39,041 bases of DNA, from the NCBI GenBank assembly GCA_934131175.1, contig CAKOZD010000017.1, forward strand, positions 1 to 39,041, in the 5' to 3' direction. Below the pieces are notes generated by a model. That model ran no database searches, was not told the origin of the DNA, and worked only from the letters and a program-made list of their open reading frames with translations. This stretch comes from an uncultured Bacilli bacterium (lineage in GTDB: Bacteria > Bacillota_I > Bacilli_A > RF39 > UBA660). The translations under genes were made by a program, and so were the position numbers. Shown piece after piece: positions 1-7,643 of the stretch. Each line of letters opens with the position of its first letter. Position 1 is the first letter of the stretch.

Positions 1-59
1 TATAAAAATGTTATAATAATATCAATAAGTAGTTGATATTTGGTATATTTTTATTGTAA

Positions 60-587
60 AACTTAAATACAATTAAATTAATTAATTCATATGATGGAGC
101 AGATGGTTTGAAAACAGGTCATACTGATGCTGCAGGGTATTGTTTAGCTGCAACTGCTAAGAGAAATAATCTAAGGTTAATTGGTATTGTTTTAGGAGAA
201 GAAAATAGTAAAGTTAGAAATAGTGAAATGGTTGATTTATTAGATTATGGATTTAATACTTTAAAAGTAAATACATTAAAAAGAAAAGGAAGTATTGTTG
301 AAAAAGTAAAATTAGAAAAAGCAAATAAAAAATATTTGGAATTTTATTTAAAAGATGACTTAAATGTATTTGAAGAAGATGTTTCAAAGAAAAAATATGA
401 CTATAAAGTAGAATTAAATGAAATTAAGTATCCTATTTATAAAGGAGACATTATAGGTAAGATAAATGCTACACTTAATAATAAAGTAGTTGCAACATCT
501 GATTTAGTTTCTAATAAAAATATATATAAGATAAAGTATTTAGATTTAATTGTTCAAAATATTTGGAATATTATTATAGGGAGTTAG
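60..587 (+). CDS. dacA: D-alanyl-D-alanine carboxypeptidase (PBP5/DacA-like), 5'-truncated
   Basis: This is the 3' part of a low-molecular-weight penicillin-binding protein that trims the terminal D-Ala from peptidoglycan stem peptides outside the membrane. The visible frame opens after an in-frame TAA at 57-59 and reads through DGADGLKTG, the KTG box of S11 peptidases, then AAGYCL and about 140 residues matching the C-terminal beta domain of DacA. The residues just before (NTIKLINSYDG) also fit the family, so homology runs back to about position 60, upstream of the TTG at 108, which has no ribosome binding site and is not a credible start. The SxxK and SxN motifs are absent. All three frames of bases 1-59 are closed and do not look like DacA, so the gene is either a broken remnant or meets an assembly junction here. 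Product family is fairly sure; activity is doubtful. Confidence 0.7.
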   Translation, partial: NLNTIKLINSYDGADGLKTGHTDAAGYCLAATAKRNNLRLIGIVLGEENSKVRNSEMVDLLDYGFNTLKVNTLKRKGSIVEKVKLEKANKKYLEFYLKDDLNVFEEDVSKKKYDYKVELNEIKYPIYKGDIIGKINATLNNKVVATSDLVSNKNIYKIKYLDLIVQNIWNIIIGS

Positions 588-610
588 ACAGCTAATTGGC
601 TGTTTTTTCT
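588..610 (+). terminator. Rho-independent terminator after dacA fragment
   Basis: A 5-bp stem (588-592 with 599-603, ACAGC/GCTGT) directly follows the stop codon and runs into six T residues. Confidence 0.7.
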
Positions 611-686
611 TTTAAATATATCTTTTTTATATGAGATATTTTTGTTATAATAATTTGTAGATAGTAATAAAAGTGAGGCTAAAATT

Positions 687-1673
687 ATGGGAAAGGGAAA
701 AAAACCTTATAATTATAATGGTAATAGAAAATACAATAAGAATGTAAAAAACAACAAAAATAATAACAATAGAAATAAAAGACCAGTTAATTTAGAAAAT
801 ACAACTAGAATTAGAGTAGATGATACTAGACTTAATGATGCTGAAACATTAGATACTAGTTTTTTAGAAGGAAGAATGGAATTAAAGGTAAAGAAAAATG
901 GTAAGCTAAAAGAAAAAATATTAAGTAGTGATAATAGTTTAATAGTAAGACTTAAATTACTAAAAAATATGTTCTTTGGATTAGCACTTTTATGTATTTT
1001 AATACTTATCGTTTTAGTTGGATTCAATAGTTTAAGTAATTCTTCAAAGAAAAATAAAGTTAAAGAGACTCCTATTTCTTCAACTGATAAAGCAAATGAT
1101 AAAGAAGAAGTTTCAAATAAGATAGTTGACGATAATTACTTGTTTGTTGGAGATTTTTCTATTGATAAATTAAATAAAGATGACTTTGATTTAGATTATC
1201 ATTATGTTAAATCATCAGAAGAAAATTTAACTACTTCAGATTTAATTAATGATTTAAAGAAAAAAATATATGATTATAATCCTTCAGATGTATTTTTAAG
1301 TATTGGAATGACAGATTTAAAAGATAATAAAAGTATTGATGAAATAATTGATAATTATAGTAAAATAATTGATTCAATAAAGGATAACAGGCCTAACGCT
1401 AATATTTATATTGAATCACTATATCCAATAGATAAAGACAATAAGGATTATAAGAAATCTTTATTAAGTGATGATATTGATAATGATAAGATTAAAGATT
1501 TAAATAAAAGATTAAAGAGTCTTTCTAAGGAGAAAAAAGTTAAGTATATTGATTGCTATTCTTTACTTGAAAAAGATGGTAAGTTAAATTCTACTTATAC
1601 TGATAACGGGGTTTATTTGAATAAAAAAGGATATAATGTTCTTATAAAAAATATAAATAGTATTTTAGGATGA
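687..1673 (+). CDS. Membrane-anchored protein with degenerate SGNH/GDSL-like domain
   Basis: 328 residues. Residues 1-92 are a basic, Asn/Lys-rich cytoplasmic part, about 95-116 form one membrane helix, and the rest is outside. From about 150 the order of blocks fits an SGNH hydrolase: VGDFS (154-158, where GDS is expected), SIGMTD (205-210, the GxND-like block) and TDNGVYLNKKGY (305-316, where DxxHLN is expected). The nucleophile serine appears shifted or lost and the catalytic histidine is Tyr310, so this is probably a non-catalytic relative. The start is ATG 687 with GTGAGG at 673-678; a TATAAT at 646-651 is a possible -10. The downstream VanW gene starts about 8 bases after the overlap of the stop codon, which suggests co-transcription. 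A role in the envelope is inferred; family assignment rests on motif order only. Confidence 0.55.
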   Translation: MGKGKKPYNYNGNRKYNKNVKNNKNNNNRNKRPVNLENTTRIRVDDTRLNDAETLDTSFLEGRMELKVKKNGKLKEKILSSDNSLIVRLKLLKNMFFGLALLCILILIVLVGFNSLSNSSKKNKVKETPISSTDKANDKEEVSNKIVDDNYLFVGDFSIDKLNKDDFDLDYHYVKSSEENLTTSDLINDLKKKIYDYNPSDVFLSIGMTDLKDNKSIDEIIDNYSKIIDSIKDNRPNANIYIESLYPIDKDNKDYKKSLLSDDIDNDKIKDLNKRLKSLSKEKKVKYIDCYSLLEKDGKLNSTYTDNGVYLNKKGYNVLIKNINSILG

Positions 1674-1678
1674 TTAGT

Positions 1679-2914
1679 ATGAAAAATAAGCTCTTTAATA
1701 ATAAAAGTAAATTAATTGTATTGATAGTTTTATTAATAATATTAATTTTTTCTTTTATTAGTTTGGTTATTATAAATTTTACTTCTTTAAAAAAATATGA
1801 TGATGTTATTTTAAATAATATTTATGTAGATGAGTTTGATTTAAGTGATTATGATTATAAGAGTGCTAAATCTAAGTTAGAGTTTTATGAAGATTATTTG
1901 CTTAATAAAGATATAGTTTTTAAAATAAATAATAAAGAGTATAAGTATAAATTAAAAGATTTAGGTGTAAAAGTTGATGTAGATAAGACACTTGATAGTA
2001 TTAAGAAGTATCAAAGTAAATTAAGTATTTCTAAGAAGGTTCATATAAAGAAATATGGTAAGAAGAAAGTATTTAATGTTTATTATAAAGTAGATGATGG
2101 TAATATTAATACTTTGATTGATACATTGAAGAAGAGTGTTAATGTAAGTGTAGTTAATGGGTATTTTGACGCTAGTGATGGAGTTAAATATGTTGCTGGA
2201 GTTGATGGGTTTACTTTAAATGAAGTGTTAGCTAAAGAAAAAATAAGTGATTATTTTGTAAATGCAGTTGATAAAGATATTGTTATTGAATTAACTGGTG
2301 ATGTTGTTAATTCTACTGCAAATGAAGCATATAAGACGATTGATACTATGACATCTTCTTTTATGACAAAGTTTAATGTATGGGAAGGTACTAGACCTAC
2401 TAATTTAAGGGTTGCTCTTAATTATATTAATGGAGCTATAGTTGAGCCAGGAGAAATATTTTCTTATTATAAATATGCTGGTCCTTATGATAAAAAAGGT
2501 TATGTTTTCTATTATCAATTTGTTGGTAATGGAGTATGTCAGATTGCAACTACTGTTTATGATGCTGCTTTACTAGGTGGTCTTCAAATTGTTAAGAGAT
2601 ATCCTCATGCTAAGAAGAGTGTTTATGTAGATGGTGGGCTTGATGCGACAGTTGCTAGTTATTCAAGTGGATGGAATGTAGATTTTCAATTTAAAAATAC
2701 ATATAAATATCCAATTTATATAAAAGCTTATGCAGTTGGTGGAGAAGCTCATGTAGAGTTTTGGTCTAATAGTAATGCTAAAGAAGGTAAAACTTATGAA
2801 ACTGAATCTGTAAGTTTAGGTGGAAGAGGATACAAGACATATTTACGTACATATAAAGATGGAGAAATGATTGATAGAAGTCTTATTGATACAACATGGT
2901 ATATAGAAGATTAG
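1679..2914 (+). CDS. VanW family protein with N-terminal PG-binding-4-like domain
   Basis: 411 residues. Residues 8-33 form a membrane anchor. About 40-110 resembles the 'putative peptidoglycan binding' domain that often precedes VanW or L,D-transpeptidase domains. About 230-360 is a VanW domain: LRVALNYINGAIVEPGEIFS, GNGVCQIATTVYDAAL and HAKKSVYVDGGLDATV are all recognisable. The C-terminal 45 residues could be a short G5-like end. VanW proteins occur in vancomycin-resistance clusters and widely elsewhere; the biochemical role is not established, and nothing here implies resistance. I choose ATG 1679 over ATG 1670 because AGGA at 1667-1670 is then 8 bases upstream. A terminator overlaps the stop codon. 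Confidence 0.85.
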   Translation: MKNKLFNNKSKLIVLIVLLIILIFSFISLVIINFTSLKKYDDVILNNIYVDEFDLSDYDYKSAKSKLEFYEDYLLNKDIVFKINNKEYKYKLKDLGVKVDVDKTLDSIKKYQSKLSISKKVHIKKYGKKKVFNVYYKVDDGNINTLIDTLKKSVNVSVVNGYFDASDGVKYVAGVDGFTLNEVLAKEKISDYFVNAVDKDIVIELTGDVVNSTANEAYKTIDTMTSSFMTKFNVWEGTRPTNLRVALNYINGAIVEPGEIFSYYKYAGPYDKKGYVFYYQFVGNGVCQIATTVYDAALLGGLQIVKRYPHAKKSVYVDGGLDATVASYSSGWNVDFQFKNTYKYPIYIKAYAVGGEAHVEFWSNSNAKEGKTYETESVSLGGRGYKTYLRTYKDGEMIDRSLIDTTWYIED

Positions 2915-2938
2915 GATTATAGTTCTAATCTTTTTTTT
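2909..2938 (+). terminator. Rho-independent terminator after VanW gene
   Basis: An 8-bp stem (2909-2916 with 2923-2930, GATTAGGA/TTCTAATC, one G-T pair) is followed by eight T residues. It overlaps the stop codon at 2912-2914. Confidence 0.85.
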
Positions 2939-2974
2939 ATTTCATAATATTAATTAGAAAGCGAGGAAATAATC

Positions 2975-3235
2975 ATGGAAATGTTAAAAGTAAGTAGTAA
3001 ATCTAATCCAAATAGTGTTGCTGGAGCAATTGCTAATATATTTAGAGAAAGAGGAAATGTAGAAATACAAGCAGTAGGTGCTGGAGCACTTAATCAAGCA
3101 ATTAAAGCAGTGGCTATTGCAAGAGGATTTGTTGCACCAACAGGTAAAAATTTAGTTTGTATACCAGCTTTTCAAGATATAGCAATTGATGGAGAAGAAA
3201 GAACAGCAATTAAACTTATTATTGAATCTAAATAA
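2975..3235 (+). CDS. spoVS: Stage V sporulation protein S
   Basis: 86 residues, the usual length of SpoVS, a small Alba-fold, nucleic-acid-binding-like protein needed for late sporulation (coat and cortex stages) in Bacillus. The match is end to end: LKVSSKSNPNSVAGAIA, then VEIQAVGAGALNQAIKA, IARGFV and DGEERTAIKLIIE. Start ATG 2975 follows GCGAGG at about 2961-2966. It stands as its own unit between two strong terminators, so it should have its own promoter in the 36-base gap, though no convincing -35/-10 pair is visible, which would fit control by another sigma factor. SpoVS homologues are also found in some non-sporulating bacteria, so on its own it does not prove sporulation; cotE further on supports it. 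Confidence 0.95.
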   Translation: MEMLKVSSKSNPNSVAGAIANIFRERGNVEIQAVGAGALNQAIKAVAIARGFVAPTGKNLVCIPAFQDIAIDGEERTAIKLIIESK

Positions 3236-3256
3236 AATAAATTTAATTATAAATTA

Positions 3257-3288
3257 AATATTACTTCTATTTTGAAGTAATATTTTTT
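3257..3288 (+). terminator. Rho-independent terminator after spoVS
   Basis: A perfect 11-bp stem (3257-3267 with 3274-3284) with a 6-base loop runs into a T tract. Confidence 0.9.
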
Positions 3289-3312
3289 CTTATTAATGTA
3301 AAAATTTTTATT

Positions 3313-3340
3313 TTGATTAATCTAGTAAAAATGATAAACT
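3313..3340 (+). promoter_or_regulatory. Probable sigma-A promoter of the Tim44-like cluster
   Basis: TTGATT (3313-3318), 16-base spacer, TAAACT (3335-3340) with an extended TGA before the -10. It lies 22 bases upstream of the next start codon. Confidence 0.5.
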
Positions 3341-3361
3341 ATATATAGTAGAGATGATGAT

Positions 3362-4222
3362 ATGAAGAAAAAAATATTATTTATAGGAATTATTTTAATT
3401 TCAATTTTTAGTTTATATAATGTAAGTATAGTAAGTGTTAAAGCAGACTCTGGATTTGATACTGATTATGGCTCATCTGGAGGTGGGGGCTCTTCATCTG
3501 ACTCTTGGAGTGGAAGCGATAGTAGTAGTGGAGGAAGTTCTAGTGGTTCTCCAATTTTTGATACTATTTTTCTTGTGACTTTTATAATACTTTTAACTAT
3601 GAAACAATTTTCTGTAAAAGATAATACACTTAGTAATAGTAAATTTATTAAAAAAATCGATCAAATGAATTTAGATGCTGTACCACTTAATGAAATTAAT
3701 AAATATATTAAAAACTTTAATTCTGTTAAATTTATGAAGGAAAGATATAATGACTTTGTAGATGTTCAAAATGCTTGGATGAATTTTGATTATGATAAAT
3801 TAAGAAGTTTATTAACAGATGAGTTATATAATCAATATGAGATGCAACTTGATACATTAAAAGTTAAAAATGAATGTAATATTATGAGTGATTTTACTTA
3901 TCATCATGGTGTAATAACTGGTATTACGGAAGAAAACAATCAAATAATTGTTACTATAAATTTATTAGTTTCTTTTTATGATTATATTGATGCAGGTGGA
4001 GTAGTGGTACGTGGTAGTTCAAGTAGGAAAGTAAAAATGTTATATGAAATGACTTTTATAAGTGACATTAATAATAATATTGATAAATGTCCACATTGTG
4101 GAGCAGGTATTACAAAAGATGCTTCACAAAGATGTGAATATTGTGGATGTGTAATTACAAATGTTTCTGATAAATGGGTATTAAGTAAGAAAAAAGCAAT
4201 TGCTCAAGAAGATGAAAGGTAG
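3362..4222 (+). CDS. Membrane Tim44-like domain protein with C-terminal zinc ribbon
   Basis: 286 residues. A signal-peptide-like segment (3-28) is followed by a Gly/Ser/Asp-rich linker (about 30-63), a second membrane helix (about 65-82) and then a domain of about 110 residues that resembles the bacterial Tim44-like fold (an aromatic-rich stretch with AWMNFDYDKLRSLLTDELYNQ). A four-cysteine zinc ribbon, CPHCG..CEYCG, sits near the end (about 244-262). With two membrane segments, the Tim44-like domain and zinc ribbon would face the cytoplasm and the Ser/Gly loop the outside. The next gene is a shorter paralogue without membrane segments. The ribosome binding site is weak (GAGATGATG). No specific function is known to me; an envelope or membrane-protein handling role is a guess. 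Confidence 0.7.
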   Translation: MKKKILFIGIILISIFSLYNVSIVSVKADSGFDTDYGSSGGGGSSSDSWSGSDSSSGGSSSGSPIFDTIFLVTFIILLTMKQFSVKDNTLSNSKFIKKIDQMNLDAVPLNEINKYIKNFNSVKFMKERYNDFVDVQNAWMNFDYDKLRSLLTDELYNQYEMQLDTLKVKNECNIMSDFTYHHGVITGITEENNQIIVTINLLVSFYDYIDAGGVVVRGSSSRKVKMLYEMTFISDINNNIDKCPHCGAGITKDASQRCEYCGCVITNVSDKWVLSKKKAIAQEDER

Positions 4223-4230
4223 AAATATAT

Positions 4231-4779
4231 ATGAAAATAGAAGAATTGGTTAAAAGAGATAAAACTTTTACTGAAGCAAATTTATTAGCAAAAGTTGATA
4301 ATACATTTATTATGCTTTTAAGCTCTATTATGGTAGGTAATTTAGATAGAGTAAAACATAAGATAAGTAATAGTTTATTTAATAAGTATAGTTTAGTTTT
4401 AAACAGACTAAAAGAAAGTAATGAAATACAAATGTATGATGAATTAAATGTAAAGTCATCTGAAATAATTGATATAGAGGAAGATAATAGTAAATACATA
4501 GTTAAAGTTAGACTAGTTGCAAGATATATGAAGTATAAGATTGATAGTACTACTCGTAAGTTTAAGAATGGTAATAATACTAGTAGAGTAGAAGAAAAAT
4601 ATATTTTAATTATGACGAAATCTAAGGGTGCAATAGATGAAGACATTATTAAAGTTTGTCCTGGATGTGGAGCAAGTGTTGATGTGAATAATTCTGGTAA
4701 ATGTTCTTATTGTGGAACTATATATAATACAAAAGATTATGATTGGATTTTAGATAAAATTGTTGAGGATATAGATTAA
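4231..4779 (+). CDS. Soluble Tim44-like domain protein with zinc ribbon
   Basis: 182 residues, no signal or membrane segment. It parallels the C-terminal two thirds of the gene just upstream: a helical start, DRVKHKISNSLFNKYSLVLNRL, a beta-rich middle, and a zinc ribbon CPGCG..CSYCG at about 143-160, followed by a short DYDWILDKI tail. It begins 8 bases after the previous stop, so the two are one transcript, and they look like a duplicated pair with a membrane-bound and a cytosolic member that might associate. A strong terminator follows. The family call comes from comparison with the neighbour and general Tim44-like features; function unknown. Confidence 0.65.
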   Translation: MKIEELVKRDKTFTEANLLAKVDNTFIMLLSSIMVGNLDRVKHKISNSLFNKYSLVLNRLKESNEIQMYDELNVKSSEIIDIEEDNSKYIVKVRLVARYMKYKIDSTTRKFKNGNNTSRVEEKYILIMTKSKGAIDEDIIKVCPGCGASVDVNNSGKCSYCGTIYNTKDYDWILDKIVEDID

Positions 4780-4815
4780 TATGAAAAAGAAAAATTGAGC
4801 GATGATTAAATGATT

Positions 4816-4845
4816 AAAGTTAGTATTTTTGTACTAACTTTTCTT
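4816..4845 (+). terminator. Rho-independent terminator after Tim44-like pair
   Basis: A perfect 10-bp stem (4816-4825 with 4832-4841, AAAGTTAGTA/TACTAACTTT), loop TTTTTG, short T run. Confidence 0.85.
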
Positions 4846-4872
4846 TACTAAAATTTTTCTGTGCTTTATAAT
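4844..4872 (+). promoter_or_regulatory. Promoter of zinc-ribbon membrane protein gene
   Basis: TTTACT (4844-4849), 17-base spacer, TATAAT (4867-4872). The -35 begins in the tail of the preceding terminator. Confidence 0.6.
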
Positions 4873-4898
4873 TAGATTATAGATAGGAGGATTTTTTA

Positions 4899-6077
4899 AT
4901 GAATGATAATGATTACACAATTTTTTGTTCTAGATGCGGAGCTGAAATGAAAAGTAGTGCAAGATATTGTATGAAGTGTGGTAATTTAAATCCTGATCAT
5001 CCAGAAAATAAGAGTATGGAGAAATTTATTCCAAAGTCTCAAGGATATTTTGTTGGTTCTGGAAAGTCAATAGTTGGTACATTAGATCCTAATAGTGGAC
5101 TTATACTTAGTGTTGCGAATAATACTGGTAGTTCAAAATTATGTTTTTTACTTACATTTGGTATATATTTTATTATAGTTTTTTTAATTGGATTATCTAC
5201 AGTTTTAAGTCTTAGTAATATTTATGATATTATTTATACTAATTTAGCTGTAATTTTTCTAATTATTTCTATAATTTTTATATTTGTATATTCAAGTGAA
5301 AGAATGTATATGAAAATGAATAAACCTTGGTGGGCAGCATTAGTACCTTTTTATAATTATTTTGTTTTGTCTGAGGCCGTTTTCAATAATATGTTTTTAG
5401 GGTTTCTTATATTTGTTCCTATTGTTGGAAATATATATATGCTTATTTTGTACTATAAGCTTGGAAAATCATTTAATAAAAATGGTGTTTTAACAGCACT
5501 TTTCCCTTTAATTATGATACCAATTATAGGATTTGGAGATTCATTATATAATAATAGAAATTATGTAAAAAATGATTCTAAAAATTCTCTTGAAAAAGAT
5601 TATAAGTTTAAGAAAATTTCGTTTTCATTTTCAATTTTTTTAATTATTATTAGTCTTATTAATATCTGTTATGTTAATTTAGGGGATTTAATAAAAATTG
5701 CTTCTTCTAGTGGAGATTGGTATTACTATTATGCTGGTAATAAGATGTATAAAGAAGTAAAGAAACAGATGGAAGATGGTACTTATGAAATTACTTGTGA
5801 TGATGTTGTATACAAAAGAGAAGATGGGACAATATATTTTTATTATTTAGATGTTGGTGATGAATATAATTTGATGTTTTCTGTTACAAGAGATCCAATA
5901 GAAGGATATGTTAAAGTTGTGTCTTTAAATGGTGAAAGAAAGTATTATGTTTCAGTAACTGATGGTAAAAGAGGAATAAAAGAAATAGATGCTGATGAAT
6001 TAAAAGTATCTAGTGCTAGTAATTTTAAAAAGTTGGATGAGACTTATATAAGTTCTAAAAGATGTGAGTTAGAATAA
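4899..6077 (+). CDS. Zinc-ribbon membrane protein, DUF5684-like
   Basis: 392 residues. An N-terminal zinc ribbon (CSRCG at 10-14, CMKCG at 28-32) is followed by several membrane helices. The segment NKPWWAALVPFYNYFVLSEA, then FVPIVGNIYMLILYYKLGKSF and IPIIGFGDSLY, matches the pattern of DUF5684 ('large-conductance'-style small membrane proteins with WxxLIPxYN). After a last helix (about 243-260) come about 130 residues outside or inside the membrane, rich in beta-type segments (VGDEYNLMFSVTRDP, KYYVSVTDG), with no family I recognise. AGGAGG at 4885-4890 sets the start. It heads a run of three bitopic or polytopic proteins on the same strand. Function unknown. Confidence 0.65.
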   Translation: MNDNDYTIFCSRCGAEMKSSARYCMKCGNLNPDHPENKSMEKFIPKSQGYFVGSGKSIVGTLDPNSGLILSVANNTGSSKLCFLLTFGIYFIIVFLIGLSTVLSLSNIYDIIYTNLAVIFLIISIIFIFVYSSERMYMKMNKPWWAALVPFYNYFVLSEAVFNNMFLGFLIFVPIVGNIYMLILYYKLGKSFNKNGVLTALFPLIMIPIIGFGDSLYNNRNYVKNDSKNSLEKDYKFKKISFSFSIFLIIISLINICYVNLGDLIKIASSSGDWYYYYAGNKMYKEVKKQMEDGTYEITCDDVVYKREDGTIYFYYLDVGDEYNLMFSVTRDPIEGYVKVVSLNGERKYYVSVTDGKRGIKEIDADELKVSSASNFKKLDETYISSKRCELE

Positions 6078-6100
6078 AAAAATTATAAGTGAGGATTTTT

Positions 6101-6586
6101 ATGAAAAAAAGCAATAAAGTTATTTGGTTTTTAGTAGGTATAATTATAATAATATTTGTAGTTTTAGGTATTTTGATTGCTAAAAATATAATAGTAATTA
6201 ATGATAATAATACTAAAGTTGTTAATAGTGAAAAAGTAAAAGAAATAGTTGATGATAAAACTAGTAGTGATTCTAGCAGTAATAAAGATGAAAGTAATGA
6301 AAATGTCGAACTTAAGAAATTTACTTTTGAAACAGCATATGGAAAAGAAATAATTGAGGCAGAAGACGCTCTAGCAGGACAAGGTAGTGCTGGTGCAAGT
6401 AATAATATCTTTTATTTAAAAGATAATAAATTATATTTATATGGGCATGGTGACGAAGATGAATTACTTGCAAATGGAGTTGACAAAATTTATTATGAAA
6501 CAAAGTATGCTGATCAAATTACTGTAGTTTTAAATAGTAGTTCAACTATTAGTAAAGAAAATGGTTATATTGAATATGAAAGGTAA
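6101..6586 (+). CDS. Bitopic membrane protein of unknown function
   Basis: 161 residues. One N-terminal membrane helix (about 7-28), then a Ser/Asp/Lys-rich linker (about 40-68) and a small C-terminal domain with beta-type segments (NIFYLKDNKLYLYGHGDEDELLANGVDKIYYET). I choose ATG 6101, with GTGAGG at 6089-6094 as its ribosome binding site; a GTG at 6089 in the same frame is part of that site. I do not recognise the family. Its position between the zinc-ribbon membrane protein and the DUF3298-type protein suggests one operon for the cell envelope. Confidence 0.6.
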   Translation: MKKSNKVIWFLVGIIIIIFVVLGILIAKNIIVINDNNTKVVNSEKVKEIVDDKTSSDSSSNKDESNENVELKKFTFETAYGKEIIEAEDALAGQGSAGASNNIFYLKDNKLYLYGHGDEDELLANGVDKIYYETKYADQITVVLNSSSTISKENGYIEYER

Positions 6587-6602
6587 TAATTGGTGAGATT
6601 TT

Positions 6603-7397
6603 GTGAAAAAGAATAATAATTTAGTTGTAATTATTTTAATGGGAATAATTATATTAATGTTAGTAGTTTTATGTATTTTATTTGCTACTAATAAGATATC
6701 TCTTAATTTAGATGAAAATAATAAAATAGAAGAAAAGCAAGATAAGTCTAGTAGTCAGAAAAATAATGATTATAAAATTAATTATAAAGATGAAGAGTAT
6801 ATTACTAAGAATAGTCAAAATAATGATAGTACAATAAATAAAAGAAATATAATAAGTATTAAAAATAATGAAAATGAGAAATCTGCTCTTGCAATAGAGT
6901 CTAAATTAAATGATATTTCTAATAAAGAATGGGAAGAAATAAAAAATATGGCAGATGAGAGTAAAGAAAATACATATGACGGAATTGGCGTTAATTATAT
7001 ATTTAAAAATGGTGTAATTAATGGTTCTAGATTAACTTTTCTTGCTAATGTATCTGGTAGTTTTGGTGGAGTTTCATGGTTAAGTGATGAAGGGTATAAT
7101 TTTGATGCTGAAACTGGAGAGTTATTAAAGTTAGAAGATATTGGAACTGGTGTATATGATTATGTATATAATACATGTATTAGTAATCTTGAAGGCGAGA
7201 CATCTCTTTTTGATAATTGGAAAGACAGTGTTAAAGACGAGTTAAACAAAGATGGTAATTGGTATTTTACAGATAATGGAATAAGAATTGTTTTTCAGAA
7301 ATATTCTATTTCAGATGGTAGTTTTGGTATAAAAACAGTTGATATAAAAAAGGATGAAATTAATAAATATTTACTTGATAAGTACAAGATAAAATAA
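6603..7397 (+). CDS. Membrane-anchored DUF3298-like (RsiV/PdaC-type domain) protein
   Basis: 264 residues. One membrane helix (about 7-27), a polar linker to about 100, then a domain with the DUF3298 layout: VNYIFKNGVINGSRLTFLANVSGSFGG, SDEGYNFDAETGELLKLEDI, and NWYFTDNGIRIVFQKYSISDGSFGIKTVDI. In RsiV-type anti-sigma factors and PdaC-type deacetylases this domain sits outside the cell and binds lysozyme or wall material, but no catalytic or sigma-binding domain is present here, so a sensor or structural role is only a guess. The start is GTG 6603 with a weak GTGAG 6 bases upstream, 16 bases after the previous gene. Confidence 0.6.
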   Translation: MKKNNNLVVIILMGIIILMLVVLCILFATNKISLNLDENNKIEEKQDKSSSQKNNDYKINYKDEEYITKNSQNNDSTINKRNIISIKNNENEKSALAIESKLNDISNKEWEEIKNMADESKENTYDGIGVNYIFKNGVINGSRLTFLANVSGSFGGVSWLSDEGYNFDAETGELLKLEDIGTGVYDYVYNTCISNLEGETSLFDNWKDSVKDELNKDGNWYFTDNGIRIVFQKYSISDGSFGIKTVDIKKDEINKYLLDKYKIK

Positions 7398-7404
7398 AGA
7401 GTAC

Positions 7405-7433
7405 TTGCAAAAGTTATAATAATTTTATATAAT
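7405..7433 (+). promoter_or_regulatory. Promoter of the T-box leader
   Basis: TTGCAA (7405-7410), 17-base spacer, TATAAT (7428-7433). Transcription would begin near 7440, at the start of the T-box leader. Confidence 0.7.
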
Positions 7434-7439
7434 AATTTC

Positions 7440-7625
7440 AAGTCGTTAATTAGAACTAATAATAAGACTATTTAAGCAAAGAGAGTTCGTGGTTGGTGTA
7501 AACGAATGTTAAATACTTATTTGTCTACTCTATAGATGATATTTTATCCGGGTAATACCGTTATCTAAATAAGTTAAATAAAGGATGGTACCGTGCATTG
7601 CACTCCTTGGTATCATTCTTTTTTT
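7440..7625 (+). promoter_or_regulatory. T-box riboswitch, serine-type (UCU specifier proposed)
   Basis: A T-box leader senses uncharged tRNA and lets transcription run on when the amino acid is short. Stem I can be built from TAGA/TCTA (7451-7454 with 7529-7532), AATAAG/CTTATT (7461-7466 with 7516-7521) and TATTTAA/TTAAATA (7469-7475 with 7509-7515), with the AGAG and GGTTGGTG elements in the distal part. The specifier loop then holds TCT at 7524-7526, followed by the usual purine, which reads serine and agrees with serS downstream. The T-box sequence GGATGGTACCGTG is at 7583-7595. The antiterminator pairs AAGGA/TCCTT around it. The competing terminator pairs 7583-7592 with 7609-7618 and ends in a T run. 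Confidence 0.9.
7583..7625 (+). terminator. T-box terminator hairpin
   Basis: GGATGGTACC (7583-7592) pairs with GGTATCATTC (7609-7618), with G-T pairs, followed by seven T residues. It is mutually exclusive with the antiterminator that contains the T-box sequence. Confidence 0.8.
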
Positions 7626-7643
7626 GTATTTTGGAGGTGAATT

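Noticed and set aside
3450..3550. Gly/Ser-rich stretch in the Tim44-like membrane protein as a degenerate repeat array
   Set aside because: There is no regular period; it is a low-complexity linker typical for this kind of protein.
4155..4646. Minus-strand frame of 163 codons opposite the Tim44-like pair
   Set aside because: The product is low-complexity Leu/Ser/Ile sequence, a by-product of AT-rich coding on the other strand, and it spans the boundary of two well-supported genes.
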